Shown in pieces: positions 1 through 8,319 of a DNA stretch of 64,000 nucleotides. Origin of the DNA: Streptomyces sp. WAC 01529 (GTDB lineage: Bacteria; Actinomycetota; Actinomycetes; Streptomycetales; Streptomycetaceae); assembly GCF_003945545.1 (NCBI RefSeq), contig NZ_CP029617.1:4475001-4539000 (forward strand), read 5' to 3'. Position 1 is the first letter of the stretch. Each line of letters starts with the position of its first letter. Made by a program: the position numbers and the translations under genes. A model generated the notes under the pieces. It saw nothing but the letters and a program-made list of their open reading frames with translations, searched no databases and was not told where the DNA came from.

Positions 1-1
1 G

Positions 2-256
2 CTGAACGGTCTGGCCGCGGTGAAGTCGATCGCCGGTGACCTCGACCGCATCGCGCGCGTCGTGAAGGTCGTCGGCTTCGTGGCCTCCGCCCAGGACTTC
101 ACCGGCCAGCCCGGAGTGATCAACGGCGCGAGCGAGCTGCTCGGCGAGGTGCTCGGCGAGAAGGGCGTGCACGCGCGCAGCGCCGTGGGCGTGGCCGTAC
201 TGCCGCTGGACGCGCCGGTCGAGGTCGAGTTCCAGGTGGAGCTGACGTCTCCGTAG
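2..256 (+). CDS. RidA (YjgF/YER057c/UK114) family protein, 3' part
   Basis: This is the C-terminal 84 codons of a gene that begins before the window. The frame is open from base 2 and ends at TAG 254-256. The end of the protein, with VAVLPLDAPVEVEFQVEL, is the typical last helix and strand of the RidA fold, where trimeric proteins deaminate reactive enamine/imine intermediates. The variant with a long ASAQDFTGQPGVINGASELL stretch resembles the actinobacterial homologue Rv3678c. It heads the same block as a Nudix gene, an MBL-fold hydrolase gene and crp, as in mycobacteria. A 23-bp tandem duplication covers its stop codon. The family is confident, the substrate is unknown. Confidence 0.85.
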   Translation: MNGLAAVKSIAGDLDRIARVVKVVGFVASAQDFTGQPGVINGASELLGEVLGEKGVHARSAVGVAVLPLDAPVEVEFQVELTSP

Positions 257-284
257 GGCGTGAGCTGACCTCTCCGTAGGGCGT
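239..284 (+). repeat. 23-bp tandem duplication spanning the ridA-like stop codon
   Basis: Two adjacent 23-bp units (239-261 and 262-284) differ at one base. The unit begins GAGCTGACGTCTCCG and carries the TAG stop and the following GGGCGT. The second copy is out of frame with the gene, so it adds no codons. It belongs to a wider pattern of gene-end duplications described in the findings. Confidence 0.85.
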
Positions 285-331
285 GATTGTTGCCTCTCGA
301 ACATCAGCTCACTAGGGGATAGCCTCCGCCC

Positions 332-1258
332 ATGGCAAATGGGCAGTGGTATCCCCCGGAGTGGCCCGACCGCATCCGCGCCCTCGCGAGCGGTGAGCTG
401 ACTCCGGCGACCCCGCGCCGCGCCGCGACCGTCATGCTGCTCAGGGATGGGCAGGACGGACAGGGCGGACAGGACGGGCGGGAAGGCCACGGGACGGGGA
501 ACGGCGCGAAAGGTGCGCCCGAGGTACACATGCTGCGCAGACGCGCCTCCATGGCCTTCGCCGGGGGCGCGTACGCGTATCCGGGCGGGGGCGTCGACCC
601 GCGCGACGACGACCATCTGGTGCGCTGGGCGGGGCCCACGCGCGCGTGGTGGGCCGCCCGGCTCGGCGTCGAGGACGAGGCCGCGGCCCAGGCGATCGTC
701 TGCGCGGCGGTCCGCGAGACGTACGAGGAAGCGGGCGTGCTGCTCGCAGGCCCCACTCCGGAGACCGTCGTCGGTGACACCACGGGGGACGACTGGGAGG
801 CGGACCGCGAGGCGCTGGTCGCCCGCGACCTGTCCTTCGCGGACTTCCTGGACCGCAGGGGGCTGATCCTGCGCAGCGACCTGCTCGCGGCCTGGGCCCG
901 CTGGATCACTCCGGAGTTCGAGCCCAAGCGCTACGACACGTTCTTCTTCGTGGCGGCGCTTCCGGAGGGCCAGCGCACCCGCAACGCCTCTACGGAGGCG
1001 GACCGTACCGTCTGGATCCGCCCGGCGGACGCGGCCGCCCGCTACGACGAGGGCGAGCTGCTCATGATGCCGCCGACGATCGCCACGCTGCGGGCGCTGA
1101 GCGGCTACGGGACGCCTTCGGAGGCGCTCGCCGGGGCCTCGGCGCAGGACATGACCCCCGTGCTCGCCCAGGCGCGGCTGGAGGGCGGCGAGCTGGTGCT
1201 GTCCTGGCCGGGCCACGGCGAGTTCACCAAGCGGATCGCGTCGGGCGGCGGACGGTGA
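332..1258 (+). CDS. Nudix hydrolase
   Basis: The 308-residue protein carries a Nudix helix with AAVRETYEEAGVLL near residues 129-142, which fits the REUxEExGU core. The glycine-rich start of the box (YPGGGVDPRDDD, about residues 86-97) is separated from it by a long insert, as in large actinobacterial Nudix proteins. The family hydrolyses nucleoside diphosphate-linked compounds and the substrate here cannot be read. The N-terminal part contains a Gly/Asp/Gln-rich stretch (about residues 38-52) that looks like a lineage-specific insertion. No Shine-Dalgarno sequence precedes ATG 332, and a -10-like TAGCCT lies 6 bases upstream, so the mRNA may be leaderless. The next gene is the MBL-fold hydrolase, 94 bp on. 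Confidence 0.88.
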   Translation: MANGQWYPPEWPDRIRALASGELTPATPRRAATVMLLRDGQDGQGGQDGREGHGTGNGAKGAPEVHMLRRRASMAFAGGAYAYPGGGVDPRDDDHLVRWAGPTRAWWAARLGVEDEAAAQAIVCAAVRETYEEAGVLLAGPTPETVVGDTTGDDWEADREALVARDLSFADFLDRRGLILRSDLLAAWARWITPEFEPKRYDTFFFVAALPEGQRTRNASTEADRTVWIRPADAAARYDEGELLMMPPTIATLRALSGYGTPSEALAGASAQDMTPVLAQARLEGGELVLSWPGHGEFTKRIASGGGR

Positions 1259-1352
1259 CGTTCATGGCCCCGCTCCGGCTCCCGCTCCCACCGCCACGCG
1301 CCGCACGCCAGGCCCGCCCGAACCCCTCGACCCCGACGGGAGTCACCCCCGC

Positions 1353-2183
1353 ATGACAGAAGCCGCCGCCCTCCCGGGCCAGCCCCGGGGCGGAGTCCTC
1401 AGCGGGCCCGCCACCGACCGCGCGGTCAACGTCCTCGCGCCCAACCCCTCCGCCATGACGCTGGACGGCACCAACACCTGGATCGTCGCGGAGCCGGACT
1501 CCTCCCTCGCGGTGGTCATCGACCCGGGCCCGCTCGACGACGCCCATCTGAGCCGCGTCATCGAGACCGCCGAGAAGATGGGCAAGCGGGTCGCCCTGAC
1601 CCTCCTGACCCACGGTCACCCCGACCACGCGGAGGGCGCGGGCCGCTTCGCCGAGCTGACACGGACTCACGTACGCGCCCTCGACCCCGCCCTGCGCCTG
1701 GGCGACGAGGGCCTCGGACCCGGGGACGTGATCACCACGGGCGGCCTCGAACTGCGCGTGGTCGCCACCCCCGGCCACACCGCGGACTCGCTCTGCTTCC
1801 ATCTGCCCGCCGACCGGGCCGTCCTGACGGGCGACACGATCCTCGGCCGCGGCACGACGGTCGTGGCGCACCCCGACGGCCGTCTGGGGGACTATCTCGA
1901 CTCCCTGCGCCGGCTGCGCTCCCTGACGGTCGACGACGGCGTCCACACGGTCCTGCCGGGCCACGGGCCGGTCCTCGACGACGCCCAGGGGGCCGTCGAG
2001 TTCTACCTCGCGCACCGGGCCAACCGGCTGGCCCAGGTCGAGACGGCTGTGGAGAACGGCCACACCGAGGCCGCGGCCGTCGTCGCACACGTGTACGCGG
2101 ACGTGGACCGCTCCCTGTGGCCCGCCGCGGAGCTGTCGGTCCGGGCACAGCTGGAGTACCTACGGGAGCACGGCCTGATCTGA
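1353..2183 (+). CDS. MBL-fold metallo-hydrolase
   Basis: A 276-residue metallo-beta-lactamase-fold hydrolase. The metal-binding signature THGHPDH gives H87, H89, D91 and H92, followed by further ligands in VATPGHTAD, LTGDTILG and VLPGHGP. The overall pattern resembles the LACTB2 / Rv3677c group, whose members act as hydrolases or nucleases, and the substrate is not known here. The C-terminal 50 residues form the helical LACTB2-like winged domain. It sits between the Nudix gene and crp exactly as in mycobacteria. A strong 17-bp hairpin follows its stop and separates it from the oppositely oriented crp. Confidence 0.88.
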   Translation: MTEAAALPGQPRGGVLSGPATDRAVNVLAPNPSAMTLDGTNTWIVAEPDSSLAVVIDPGPLDDAHLSRVIETAEKMGKRVALTLLTHGHPDHAEGAGRFAELTRTHVRALDPALRLGDEGLGPGDVITTGGLELRVVATPGHTADSLCFHLPADRAVLTGDTILGRGTTVVAHPDGRLGDYLDSLRRLRSLTVDDGVHTVLPGHGPVLDDAQGAVEFYLAHRANRLAQVETAVENGHTEAAAVVAHVYADVDRSLWPAAELSVRAQLEYLREHGLI

Positions 2184-2230
2184 CGGCCCGCTTTCGGCGC
2201 CCCGGGTGGCCGCACTTCAGCCGAGTATGT

Positions 2231-2267
2231 GGATGGGCCCCGCCTCTCCAAGAGGCGGGGCCCATCC
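2231..2267. terminator. Bidirectional hairpin terminator between the MBL-fold gene and crp
   Basis: A perfect 17-bp inverted repeat (arms 2231-2247 and 2251-2267, GGATGGGCCCCGCCTCT) surrounds a 3-base loop CCA. It lies between two convergent genes and there is no long T tract, which is usual for Streptomyces. It could serve both strands. Confidence 0.85.
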
Positions 2268-2272
2268 CCGTA

Positions 2273-2317
2273 CAGAAAATCAGCGCCCAGAAAATCAGCG
2301 CGCAGAAAATGAACGCC
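2273..2317. repeat. 15-bp tandem repeat x3 downstream of crp
   Basis: Three contiguous 15-bp units (2273-2287, 2288-2302, 2303-2317) follow the pattern CAGAAAATCAGCGCC with few changes, and a fourth partial unit follows. On the minus strand they start 12 bases after the crp stop codon. The repeats are A-rich compared with their surroundings. Confidence 0.85.
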
Positions 2318-2328
2318 CAGACACAGCG

Positions 2329-3003
2329 TCAGCGCGACCGCTTGGCGAGCCGCTCCACGTCCAGGAGGATCACCGCACGCGCCTCCAGGCGCAGCCACCC
2401 GCGCCCCGCGAAGTCCGCCAGCGCCTTGTTGACCGTCTCGCGGGAGGCGCCGACCAGCTGGGCCAGCTCTTCCTGCGTGAGGTCGTGCACGACGTGGATG
2501 CCTTCCTCGGACTGCACGCCGAAGCGGCGCGACAGATCGAGCAGGGCGCGGGCCACGCGGCCCGGCACGTCGGAGAAGACCAGGTCGGACATCTGGTCGT
2601 TGGTCTTGCGCAGCCGTCGGGCGACGGCACGCAGCAGCGCCGCGGCCACCTCGGGCCGGGCGTTGAGCCACGGCTGGAGGTCGCCGTGGCCGAGGCCGAG
2701 CAGCTTCACCTCGGTGAGGGCGGAGGCGGTGGCCGTCCGCGGACCCGGGTCGAAGAGCGAAAGCTCACCGATCAGCTCGCCGGGGCCGAGCACCGCGAGC
2801 ATGTTCTCGCGGCCGTCGGGCGAGGTGCGGTGGAGCTTCACCTTGCCCTCGGTGACCACGTACAGGCGGTCTCCGGGGTCGCCCTCATGGAAAAGCGCAT
2901 CCCCGCGCGCGAGCGTCACCTCACTCATGGAGGCGCGGAGCTCCGCGGCCTGCTCGTCATCGAGCGCCGCGAAGAGCGGGGCGCGCCGCAGAACGTCGTC
3001 CAC
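2329..3003 (-). CDS. crp: Crp/Fnr family transcriptional regulator
   Basis: A 224-residue cyclic-nucleotide-type regulator. Residues 1-120 form the sensor beta-barrel, with GELIGELSLFDPGPRTATAS (about 75-94) corresponding to the phosphate-binding cassette including the conserved Glu and Arg. A long dimerisation helix follows, then a winged helix-turn-helix with TQEELAQLVGASRETVNKAL at 176-195. In Streptomyces coelicolor the orthologue in this context controls germination and antibiotic precursor supply, and in mycobacteria it is Rv3676. The GTG start at 3003 is preceded by AAGGAGA at good spacing. It is divergent from nth, with about 180 bp of shared upstream DNA. Confidence 0.95.
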   Translation of the reverse strand: MDDVLRRAPLFAALDDEQAAELRASMSEVTLARGDALFHEGDPGDRLYVVTEGKVKLHRTSPDGRENMLAVLGPGELIGELSLFDPGPRTATASALTEVKLLGLGHGDLQPWLNARPEVAAALLRAVARRLRKTNDQMSDLVFSDVPGRVARALLDLSRRFGVQSEEGIHVVHDLTQEELAQLVGASRETVNKALADFAGRGWLRLEARAVILLDVERLAKRSR

Positions 3004-3185
3004 GAGTTCTCTCCTTGTCGACCTGCATCAGGGGACCGTGTTCCCCAGTTTGCCGGACGGTCCAAACAGTGTGATCAGTCACAAGTCTGCCGCACCGGCG
3101 TGGCGTGCTGTGCGGGAGGGGGCCAATTGGGGGCCGATCCATGAGGCCAAGGACGGATGTCAGTGTCGGGCTCTAGGCTGGCCGG

Positions 3186-4274
3186 GTGTCCAAAAAGCCG
3201 GTGAGAGCACAGGCCAAGGGGGCTGCGAAGGCGGCCGCACCCCGCGATTCCGCTGTGGGCGAACATGCGTCCGGGGAGTCGGGTAATCCGACAAATCAGA
3301 CGGGCGGGGCGCGTGCGGAAGGTACGCCCGCCGCCCGGCCGGCGCGTACTACGCCCTCCGTGGGGAAGACCGGCCCCATAGCGAAGAAGTCAGCGTCCAC
3401 CACGAGGAACTCAGGGCCCGCCGTGCGAAAGTCCACCTCCGCCCCCACCCCCGCGTCGCCCGCCAAGAAGTCGGCGACCCCTGCGATCAAGCCCCCCGCC
3501 ATCCCGCCGCAGGAGTCCCGCACCGCTCTCGTCCGCCGCGCCCGGCGGATCAATCGCGAGCTGGCCGAGGTGTATTCGTACGCCCACCCCGAGCTCGACT
3601 TCGAAAACCCCTTCGAGCTTCTGGTCGCCACGGTCCTCTCCGCGCAGACCACCGACCTGCGCGTGAACCAGACGACCCCGCGCCTGTTCGCCAAGTACCC
3701 CACCCCGGAGGACCTGGCCGCGGCCGTCCCCGAGGAGGTCGAGGAGCTGATCAGGCCCACCGGGTTCTTCCGCGCCAAGACGAAGTCGATCATGGGTTTG
3801 GCGAAGGTGCTGCGGGACGACTTCGGGGGCGAGGTGCCGGGCCGCCTGGACGACCTGGTCAAGCTGCCCGGTGTGGGCCGCAAGACCGCGTTCGTCGTCC
3901 TCGGCAACGCCTTCGGCGTCCCCGGCATCACTGTGGACACGCACTTCGGCCGCCTGGTCCGCCGCTGGAAGTGGACCGAGGAGACGGACCCGGAGAAGGT
4001 CGAGACGGCCGTCGCCTCGCTCTTCCCGAAGAGCGAGTGGACGATGCTCTCGCACCGGGTGATCTTCCACGGCCGCCGCATCTGCCACTCCCGCAAGCCC
4101 GCCTGCGGCGCCTGCCCGATCGCCCCGCTCTGTCCGTCGTACGGGGAGGGCGAGACCGACCCCGAGAAGGCGAAGAAGCTCCTGAAGTACGAGATGGGCG
4201 GCTTCCCGGGCCAGCGGCTCAAGCCCCCGGCGGACTACCCGGGGAAGCCCGCGCCGCCGCTGGCCGAGGGGTGA
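3186..4274 (+). CDS. nth: Endonuclease III (DNA glycosylase/AP lyase)
   Basis: Base-excision repair enzyme of 362 residues that removes oxidised pyrimidines and cleaves the resulting abasic site. The helix-hairpin-helix LVKLPGVGRKTAFVVLG holds the catalytic lysine K233 and the nucleophile-activating D251 lies in VDTHFGRL. A [4Fe-4S] cluster is supplied by C300, C307, C310 and C316 in the C-x6-C-x2-C-x5-C pattern. The first 105 residues are an Ala/Lys/Pro-rich tail absent from the E. coli enzyme and probably disordered. Because GTG 3186 has no ribosome site but a TAGGCT lies 7 bases upstream, the transcript may be leaderless. A start further in cannot be excluded. Confidence 0.93.
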   Translation: MSKKPVRAQAKGAAKAAAPRDSAVGEHASGESGNPTNQTGGARAEGTPAARPARTTPSVGKTGPIAKKSASTTRNSGPAVRKSTSAPTPASPAKKSATPAIKPPAIPPQESRTALVRRARRINRELAEVYSYAHPELDFENPFELLVATVLSAQTTDLRVNQTTPRLFAKYPTPEDLAAAVPEEVEELIRPTGFFRAKTKSIMGLAKVLRDDFGGEVPGRLDDLVKLPGVGRKTAFVVLGNAFGVPGITVDTHFGRLVRRWKWTEETDPEKVETAVASLFPKSEWTMLSHRVIFHGRRICHSRKPACGACPIAPLCPSYGEGETDPEKAKKLLKYEMGGFPGQRLKPPADYPGKPAPPLAEG

Positions 4275-4332
4275 GACGGCGCACGGTGGAACGAACGCGG
4301 GGGCAGACAGCGTTGTCCAGAGACGGACGGGG

Positions 4333-5091
4333 GTGCAGATGACGCACGCGAACCACACGACCAGCACGACCAGTACGGCCAACACGCCAAGCGGGGCCCA
4401 CAGGACCGGCCCGGACGGCGTGATGGACGGCCTGCTCAGTACCGAAGGCCTGCCCCCCTGGCTGACCCCCGTCGCCCGCGCCGCCGAGACCATCGAGCCG
4501 CTTCAGCTGAGCCGCTTCCTGCCCCCAAAGAGCGGTGCCGGGCGACAGTCCGCGGTGCTCGTCCTCTTCGGGGAGGGCGAGCGCGGCCCCGAGCTGCTCC
4601 TGATGGAGCGCGCGGGCTCCCTGCGCTCCCACGCGGGGCAGCCCTCCTTCCCCGGCGGCTCCCTCGACCCCGAGGACGGCGACCCGCGGACGGACGGCCC
4701 CCTGCGCGCCGCCCTGCGCGAGGCCGAGGAGGAGACCGGCCTCGACCCCCGGGGCGTCCAGCTCTTCGGCGTGCTGCCGCGCCTGTTCATCCCGGTGAGC
4801 GATTTCGTCGTGACGCCCGTACTGGGATGGTGGCGCGTCCCGAGCCCCGTCGGCGCCGTCGACCTGAACGAGACCGCCCGGGTCTTCACGGTCCCCGTGG
4901 CCGATCTCACGGACCCGGCGAACAGGGCGACGGCGGTCCACCCCCGTGGGCACACGGGCCCGGCGTTCCTCGTCGAATCCGCTCTGGTCTGGGGTTTTAC
5001 GGCCGGAGTGATCGATAGAATTCTGCACTTCGCGGGCTGGGAGCGCCCCTGGGACCGCAGTCGGCAGGTCCCGCTCGACTGGCGCGCATGA
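4333..5091 (+). CDS. Nudix hydrolase, CoA pyrophosphatase type
   Basis: The protein has the CoA-pyrophosphatase signature SHAGQPSFPGGSLDPEDGD directly before a Nudix box, ALREAEEETGLDP. This pairing marks enzymes that split coenzyme A or its acyl forms into 3',5'-ADP and 4'-phosphopantetheine. The Nudix fold runs from about residue 55 to 230. The first 30 residues are rich in Thr and look poorly conserved. Starts at GTG 4333, ATG 4339 or GTG 4423 are all possible, and the last would remove that tail. It sits between nth and the MarP-like protease gene as in mycobacteria (Rv3672c). The thioredoxin-like gene found there between them is missing. Confidence 0.88.
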   Translation: MQMTHANHTTSTTSTANTPSGAHRTGPDGVMDGLLSTEGLPPWLTPVARAAETIEPLQLSRFLPPKSGAGRQSAVLVLFGEGERGPELLLMERAGSLRSHAGQPSFPGGSLDPEDGDPRTDGPLRAALREAEEETGLDPRGVQLFGVLPRLFIPVSDFVVTPVLGWWRVPSPVGAVDLNETARVFTVPVADLTDPANRATAVHPRGHTGPAFLVESALVWGFTAGVIDRILHFAGWERPWDRSRQVPLDWRA

Positions 5092-5140
5092 CAAGGTTGC
5101 GGGGACGTGGCGGCCGCGATGCGAGGCGAGGATTGAATCG

Positions 5141-6346
5141 GTGAACGTGCTGGACATCCTGTTGCTGCTCGCCGCGGTCTGGTTCGCGATCGTCGGCTAC
5201 CGCCAGGGCTTCGTGGTCGGCATCCTCTCGGTGATCGGGTTTCTCGGCGGCGGACTCGTCGCCGTCTATCTGCTGCCGGTCATCTGGGACGCCCTGACGG
5301 ACGACGACGCGGCGGCGGTGAGTACGACAGCGGCGGTGGTCGCCGTCGTCATCGTGATCGTCTGCGCCTCGATCGGCCAGGCCCTCACCACCCACCTCGG
5401 CAACAAGCTGCGCAGACACATCACCTGGCAGCCCGCCCGCGCCCTGGACGCGACGGGCGGCGCGCTGGTGAACGTGGTGGCGATGCTGCTCGTCGCCTGG
5501 ATGATCGGCTCCCTCCTCGCGGGCACGACGCTGCCGACGGTCGGCAAGGAAGTGCGCAACTCCAAGGTGCTCCTCGGGGTCTCGCGCGCGCTGCCCGCCC
5601 AGGCCGACACGTGGTTCAACGACTTCTCCTCGGTCCTCGCGCAGAACGGCTTCCCGCAGGTCTTCAGCCCGTTCTCGAACGAGCCGATCACGGAGGTCCA
5701 GCCCCCCGACCCCAAGCTCGCCAAGAGCAAGGTCGCCACGACCGCCAAGCGCTCCATCGTGAAGGTCCGCGGCGAGGCCCGCAGCTGCGGCAAGGTCCTT
5801 GAGGGCACCGGCTTCGTCTTCGCCGACCGCCGCGTGATGACCAACGCCCATGTGGTCGGTGGCGTGGACGAGCCGACGGTCCAGATAGGCGATCAGAACC
5901 AGACGTACGACGCGAAGGTCGTCCTCTACGACTGGGAGCGGGACATCGCCGTACTGGACGTGCCCACGCTGAAGGCGCCGCCGCTGAAGTTCACGTCCAA
6001 GGACGCGACGAGCGGTGCCGGAGCCATCGTCGCGGGCTTCCCGGAGGACGGGCCGTATGACGTCCGCCCCGCGCGTGTGCGCGGCCGCATCACCGCCAAG
6101 GGCCCGGACATCTACCACCGCGGCACCGTGCACCGTGATGTGTACTCGCTCTACGCGACCGTCCGCCAGGGCAACTCCGGCGGCCCGCTGCTCACCCCCG
6201 ACGGCAAGGTCTACGGCGTGGTCTTCGCCAAGTCCCTGGACGACCCGGACACCGGTTACGCACTGACGGTGGACGAGGTGCGCGAGGACATCGAGCGGGG
6301 CCGCACCGCCAACCAAGAGGTCGACAGCCAGGGCTGCGCGCTCTAG
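5141..6346 (+). CDS. marP: MarP-like membrane-anchored serine protease
   Basis: A 401-residue protein with four N-terminal membrane segments of the CvpA (colicin V production) type (about residues 2-130) and a periplasm-side trypsin-fold protease domain from about 200. The catalytic triad is readable as H237 (TNAHVVGG), D268 (DWERDIAVL) and S346 (GNSGGPLL). C216 and the penultimate-region C399 match the disulfide that controls the mycobacterial orthologue MarP (Rv3671c), which protects against acid and oxidative stress. GTG 5141 follows GAGGCGAGGA. It is the last gene of the plus-strand run that begins with nth. Confidence 0.92.
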   Translation: MNVLDILLLLAAVWFAIVGYRQGFVVGILSVIGFLGGGLVAVYLLPVIWDALTDDDAAAVSTTAAVVAVVIVIVCASIGQALTTHLGNKLRRHITWQPARALDATGGALVNVVAMLLVAWMIGSLLAGTTLPTVGKEVRNSKVLLGVSRALPAQADTWFNDFSSVLAQNGFPQVFSPFSNEPITEVQPPDPKLAKSKVATTAKRSIVKVRGEARSCGKVLEGTGFVFADRRVMTNAHVVGGVDEPTVQIGDQNQTYDAKVVLYDWERDIAVLDVPTLKAPPLKFTSKDATSGAGAIVAGFPEDGPYDVRPARVRGRITAKGPDIYHRGTVHRDVYSLYATVRQGNSGGPLLTPDGKVYGVVFAKSLDDPDTGYALTVDEVREDIERGRTANQEVDSQGCAL

Positions 6347-6369
6347 ACCGCGGGAAGCGAGGGGCTGGG

Positions 6370-6558
6370 TCAGTCGCGCGTATGCCGGAGCCGCGCGGAG
6401 ACCCAGCGGGCCCTGCGGCGGAGGATGCGGGGGATTCCCATGTCTTGAGGGGGGCCGTGATGGCCCGGATCCTGCGGCCCGCCCCTCTCGCGGCTGTTCA
6501 GCGCTGCGGCCGAGCGGCGATTGCGTGCTACGTCACTGTAGTCGTGCGTCCAGCCCAT
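6370..6558 (-). CDS. Possible small basic protein, 62 aa
   Basis: An ATG-initiated 62-codon frame with moderately high G/C at third positions, encoding an arginine-rich peptide ending RRRARWVSARLRHTRD. It lacks a recognisable ribosome-binding site and no family is recognised. It occupies the gap between the convergent marP and hydrolase genes and could equally be noise. It is listed because composition alone does not exclude it and no longer gene claims the space. Confidence 0.3.
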   Translation of the reverse strand: MGWTHDYSDVARNRRSAAALNSRERGGPQDPGHHGPPQDMGIPRILRRRARWVSARLRHTRD

Positions 6559-6678
6559 ACTGCGACGTTTGCCCGTGCCTCATGGTCGGTAACCGCGCCC
6601 GAGCGCCCCAATTGGCCTATGCGCCGGGCAATTGGCGTTCGTAGGACAAGTGTTCCCGTGCCGTTGGCCTCGCTGTTG

Positions 6679-6714
6679 GCCGCGCGTGGGGCCGCGCGTG
6701 GGGCCGGGGCGTGG
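6679..6714. repeat. 12-bp tandem repeat x3 at the end of the epoxide hydrolase gene
   Basis: Units 6679-6690 and 6691-6702 are identical (GCCGCGCGTGGG) and 6703-6714 differs at three positions. The array ends one base before the stop codon of the minus-strand hydrolase gene at 6716-6718. Confidence 0.8.
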
Positions 6715-6715
6715 C

Positions 6716-7738
6716 TCAGCGGTCCGGTTCGGGGTCCTTCAGCCAGTTCACCAGCTCCGTGGAGAACGCCACCGGGTCCTCCTCGTGCGGGAAGTGCCCG
6801 AGCCCGTCGAACAGCCGCCAGCGGTAGGGCGCTTCGACGTACTCACCTGACCCCGCCGCGCTCCTCGTACGCATCACGGGGTCGAGCGAGCCGTGCAGAT
6901 GCAACGTCGGCACCCGCACCGGCCGCTTCATGCGGCGGTTGAACTGGATGCCGTCGGGCCGTGCCATCGACCGCACCATCCAGCGGTACGGCTCGATCGC
7001 GCAGTGCGCCGTCGAGGGGATGCACATGGCCCGCTGGTACGCCTCCACCGCCTCGTCCTCCGGCAGGCGGGGCCCCGACCATTCCCGGACCAGACGCCCC
7101 ACCAGGGCGCCGTCGTCCGCGACCAGTTGACGCTCGGGCAGCCAGGGCCGCTGGAAGCCCCACACGTACGACCCCGCGGCGGTCTGCTTCCGGTCGGACA
7201 GCATCGCCGAGCGCCAGCGCCGGGGATGCGGCATCGAGGAGACCGCGAGGCGGCGCACCAGCTTGGGCCGCATCACGGCGGCCGTCCACGCGAGATACCC
7301 GCCGAGGTCGTGCCCGACGAGCGCGGCGTCCGGCTCGCCGAGTGAGCGCACGACGCCGGTGATGTCGAGCGCGAGGTTGGCCGGGTCGTAGCCGCGGGGG
7401 GTGCGGTCGCTGCCGCCCACGCCCCGCAGGTCCATCGCGACCGCCCGGAACCCCGCGTCGGCGAGCGCCACCAGCTGGTGCCGCCACGTCCACCAGAACT
7501 GCGGGAAGCCGTGCAGCAGCAGGACCAGCGGCCCGTCGCCCATCTCCGCGATGTGGAAGCGCGCCCCGTTGGCCGCCACGTCCCGATGGGTCCAGGGCCC
7601 TTCGACGCGTACGGCCGAGGCCGGTTGCGCCGAATGGGCGGTGGCACCCAGCGTGGGGCCGAGCCGCGCGGGGCTGTGCGTGGGGCCGTGCTGCGCGGGG
7701 CCGGTGGGGGCCTGGTCCTGATGGGCGGGGTCGGTCAT
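6716..7738 (-). CDS. Alpha/beta hydrolase, probable epoxide hydrolase (EphE-like)
   Basis: A 340-residue alpha/beta hydrolase. The oxyanion-hole motif LLHGFPQFWWTW is followed by a nucleophile elbow VGHDLGGYLAW, where aspartate replaces the usual serine. Asp there is the hallmark of epoxide hydrolases and haloalkane dehalogenases. The catalytic His lies in GLGHFPHEEDP near the end. In mycobacteria the same position between marP and a small membrane protein is held by EphE (Rv3670). The first 45 residues are a low-complexity Gln/Pro/Thr/His tail. ATG 7738 overlaps the stop of the upstream holin-like gene by four bases, so the two are co-translated. Confidence 0.87.
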   Translation of the reverse strand: MTDPAHQDQAPTGPAQHGPTHSPARLGPTLGATAHSAQPASAVRVEGPWTHRDVAANGARFHIAEMGDGPLVLLLHGFPQFWWTWRHQLVALADAGFRAVAMDLRGVGGSDRTPRGYDPANLALDITGVVRSLGEPDAALVGHDLGGYLAWTAAVMRPKLVRRLAVSSMPHPRRWRSAMLSDRKQTAAGSYVWGFQRPWLPERQLVADDGALVGRLVREWSGPRLPEDEAVEAYQRAMCIPSTAHCAIEPYRWMVRSMARPDGIQFNRRMKRPVRVPTLHLHGSLDPVMRTRSAAGSGEYVEAPYRWRLFDGLGHFPHEEDPVAFSTELVNWLKDPEPDR

Positions 7739-8232
7739 GAGGACGAGCGTGCCACAGTGGCCCCCGTCTCACCGACTCGGACGTCAAGGGCGGCGGCCGG
7801 GCTCACCGGGCGGGGATGCGGCTTGACGTTCCCCAGTACGGCCGCCGTCTGCTTGGCCGAGGCGGCGACCTTCTGCGGGCCCTTGCCCTTCTTGGCCTTC
7901 TTGGCGAAGACCACGCCGATCAGCGCGAGCACGCCCGCCACCAGCACATTGGCGGCGAAGGACAGCAGGAAGCAGACCGCGAGGTTCCAGCCGCTCCAGG
8001 TACGGATGCCGTACGCGAGCGCGAAGCTCAGCATGGGCAGCGAGAAGATGAGGACCGCTCCGGCCGCGGCGAACGCGCCACCGCCGATCGCACCGCGCTT
8101 GACGTCCTGACGCAGCTGGGCCTTGGCCAGTGCGATCTCGTCGTGCACCAGCGCGGACATCTCACCGGTCGCCGAGGCGACCAGCTGGCCGAGGCTGCGC
8201 TCGGCGCCGACGGGTCCGTCGGGTGAGCTCAT
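7735..8232 (-). CDS. Phage holin family (DUF1469-type) small membrane protein
   Basis: A 165-residue protein with an N-terminal amphipathic region (SLGQLVASATGEMSALVHDEIALAKAQLRQDV) and two hydrophobic segments at about residues 54-75 and 90-113, followed by a Lys-rich tail. This is the layout of the actinobacterial Phage_holin_3_6 / DUF1469 family. Despite the name these are cellular membrane proteins of unknown role, and nothing else here is phage-related. The neighbour in mycobacteria is Rv3669. It is translationally coupled to the epoxide hydrolase through an ATGA overlap. Confidence 0.82.
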   Translation of the reverse strand: MSSPDGPVGAERSLGQLVASATGEMSALVHDEIALAKAQLRQDVKRGAIGGGAFAAAGAVLIFSLPMLSFALAYGIRTWSGWNLAVCFLLSFAANVLVAGVLALIGVVFAKKAKKGKGPQKVAASAKQTAAVLGNVKPHPRPVSPAAALDVRVGETGATVARSSS

Positions 8233-8319
8233 CGCGTTCTCCCCTTTTTCTCTTCTGGTGTCTCTTCTGATCTCTTCTGAGGCGTGTCTGCTCAGACTTC
8301 TGAGATATGTCTGCTCAGA

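Larger units (their letters stand above)
6347..6715. other. Intergenic region between convergent marP and epoxide hydrolase genes
   Basis: This 369-bp stretch carries a doubtful small minus-strand ORF (6370-6558), lower-GC sequence around 6520-6650 with two AATTGG motifs, and a 12-bp tandem repeat ending at the hydrolase stop. I see no clear hairpin terminator or RNA gene in it. Confidence 0.5.

Noticed and set aside
7735..8232. Prophage remnant because of the holin-family name
   Set aside because: The DUF1469 family is a chromosomal membrane protein family in a conserved core block, and no other phage gene is near.
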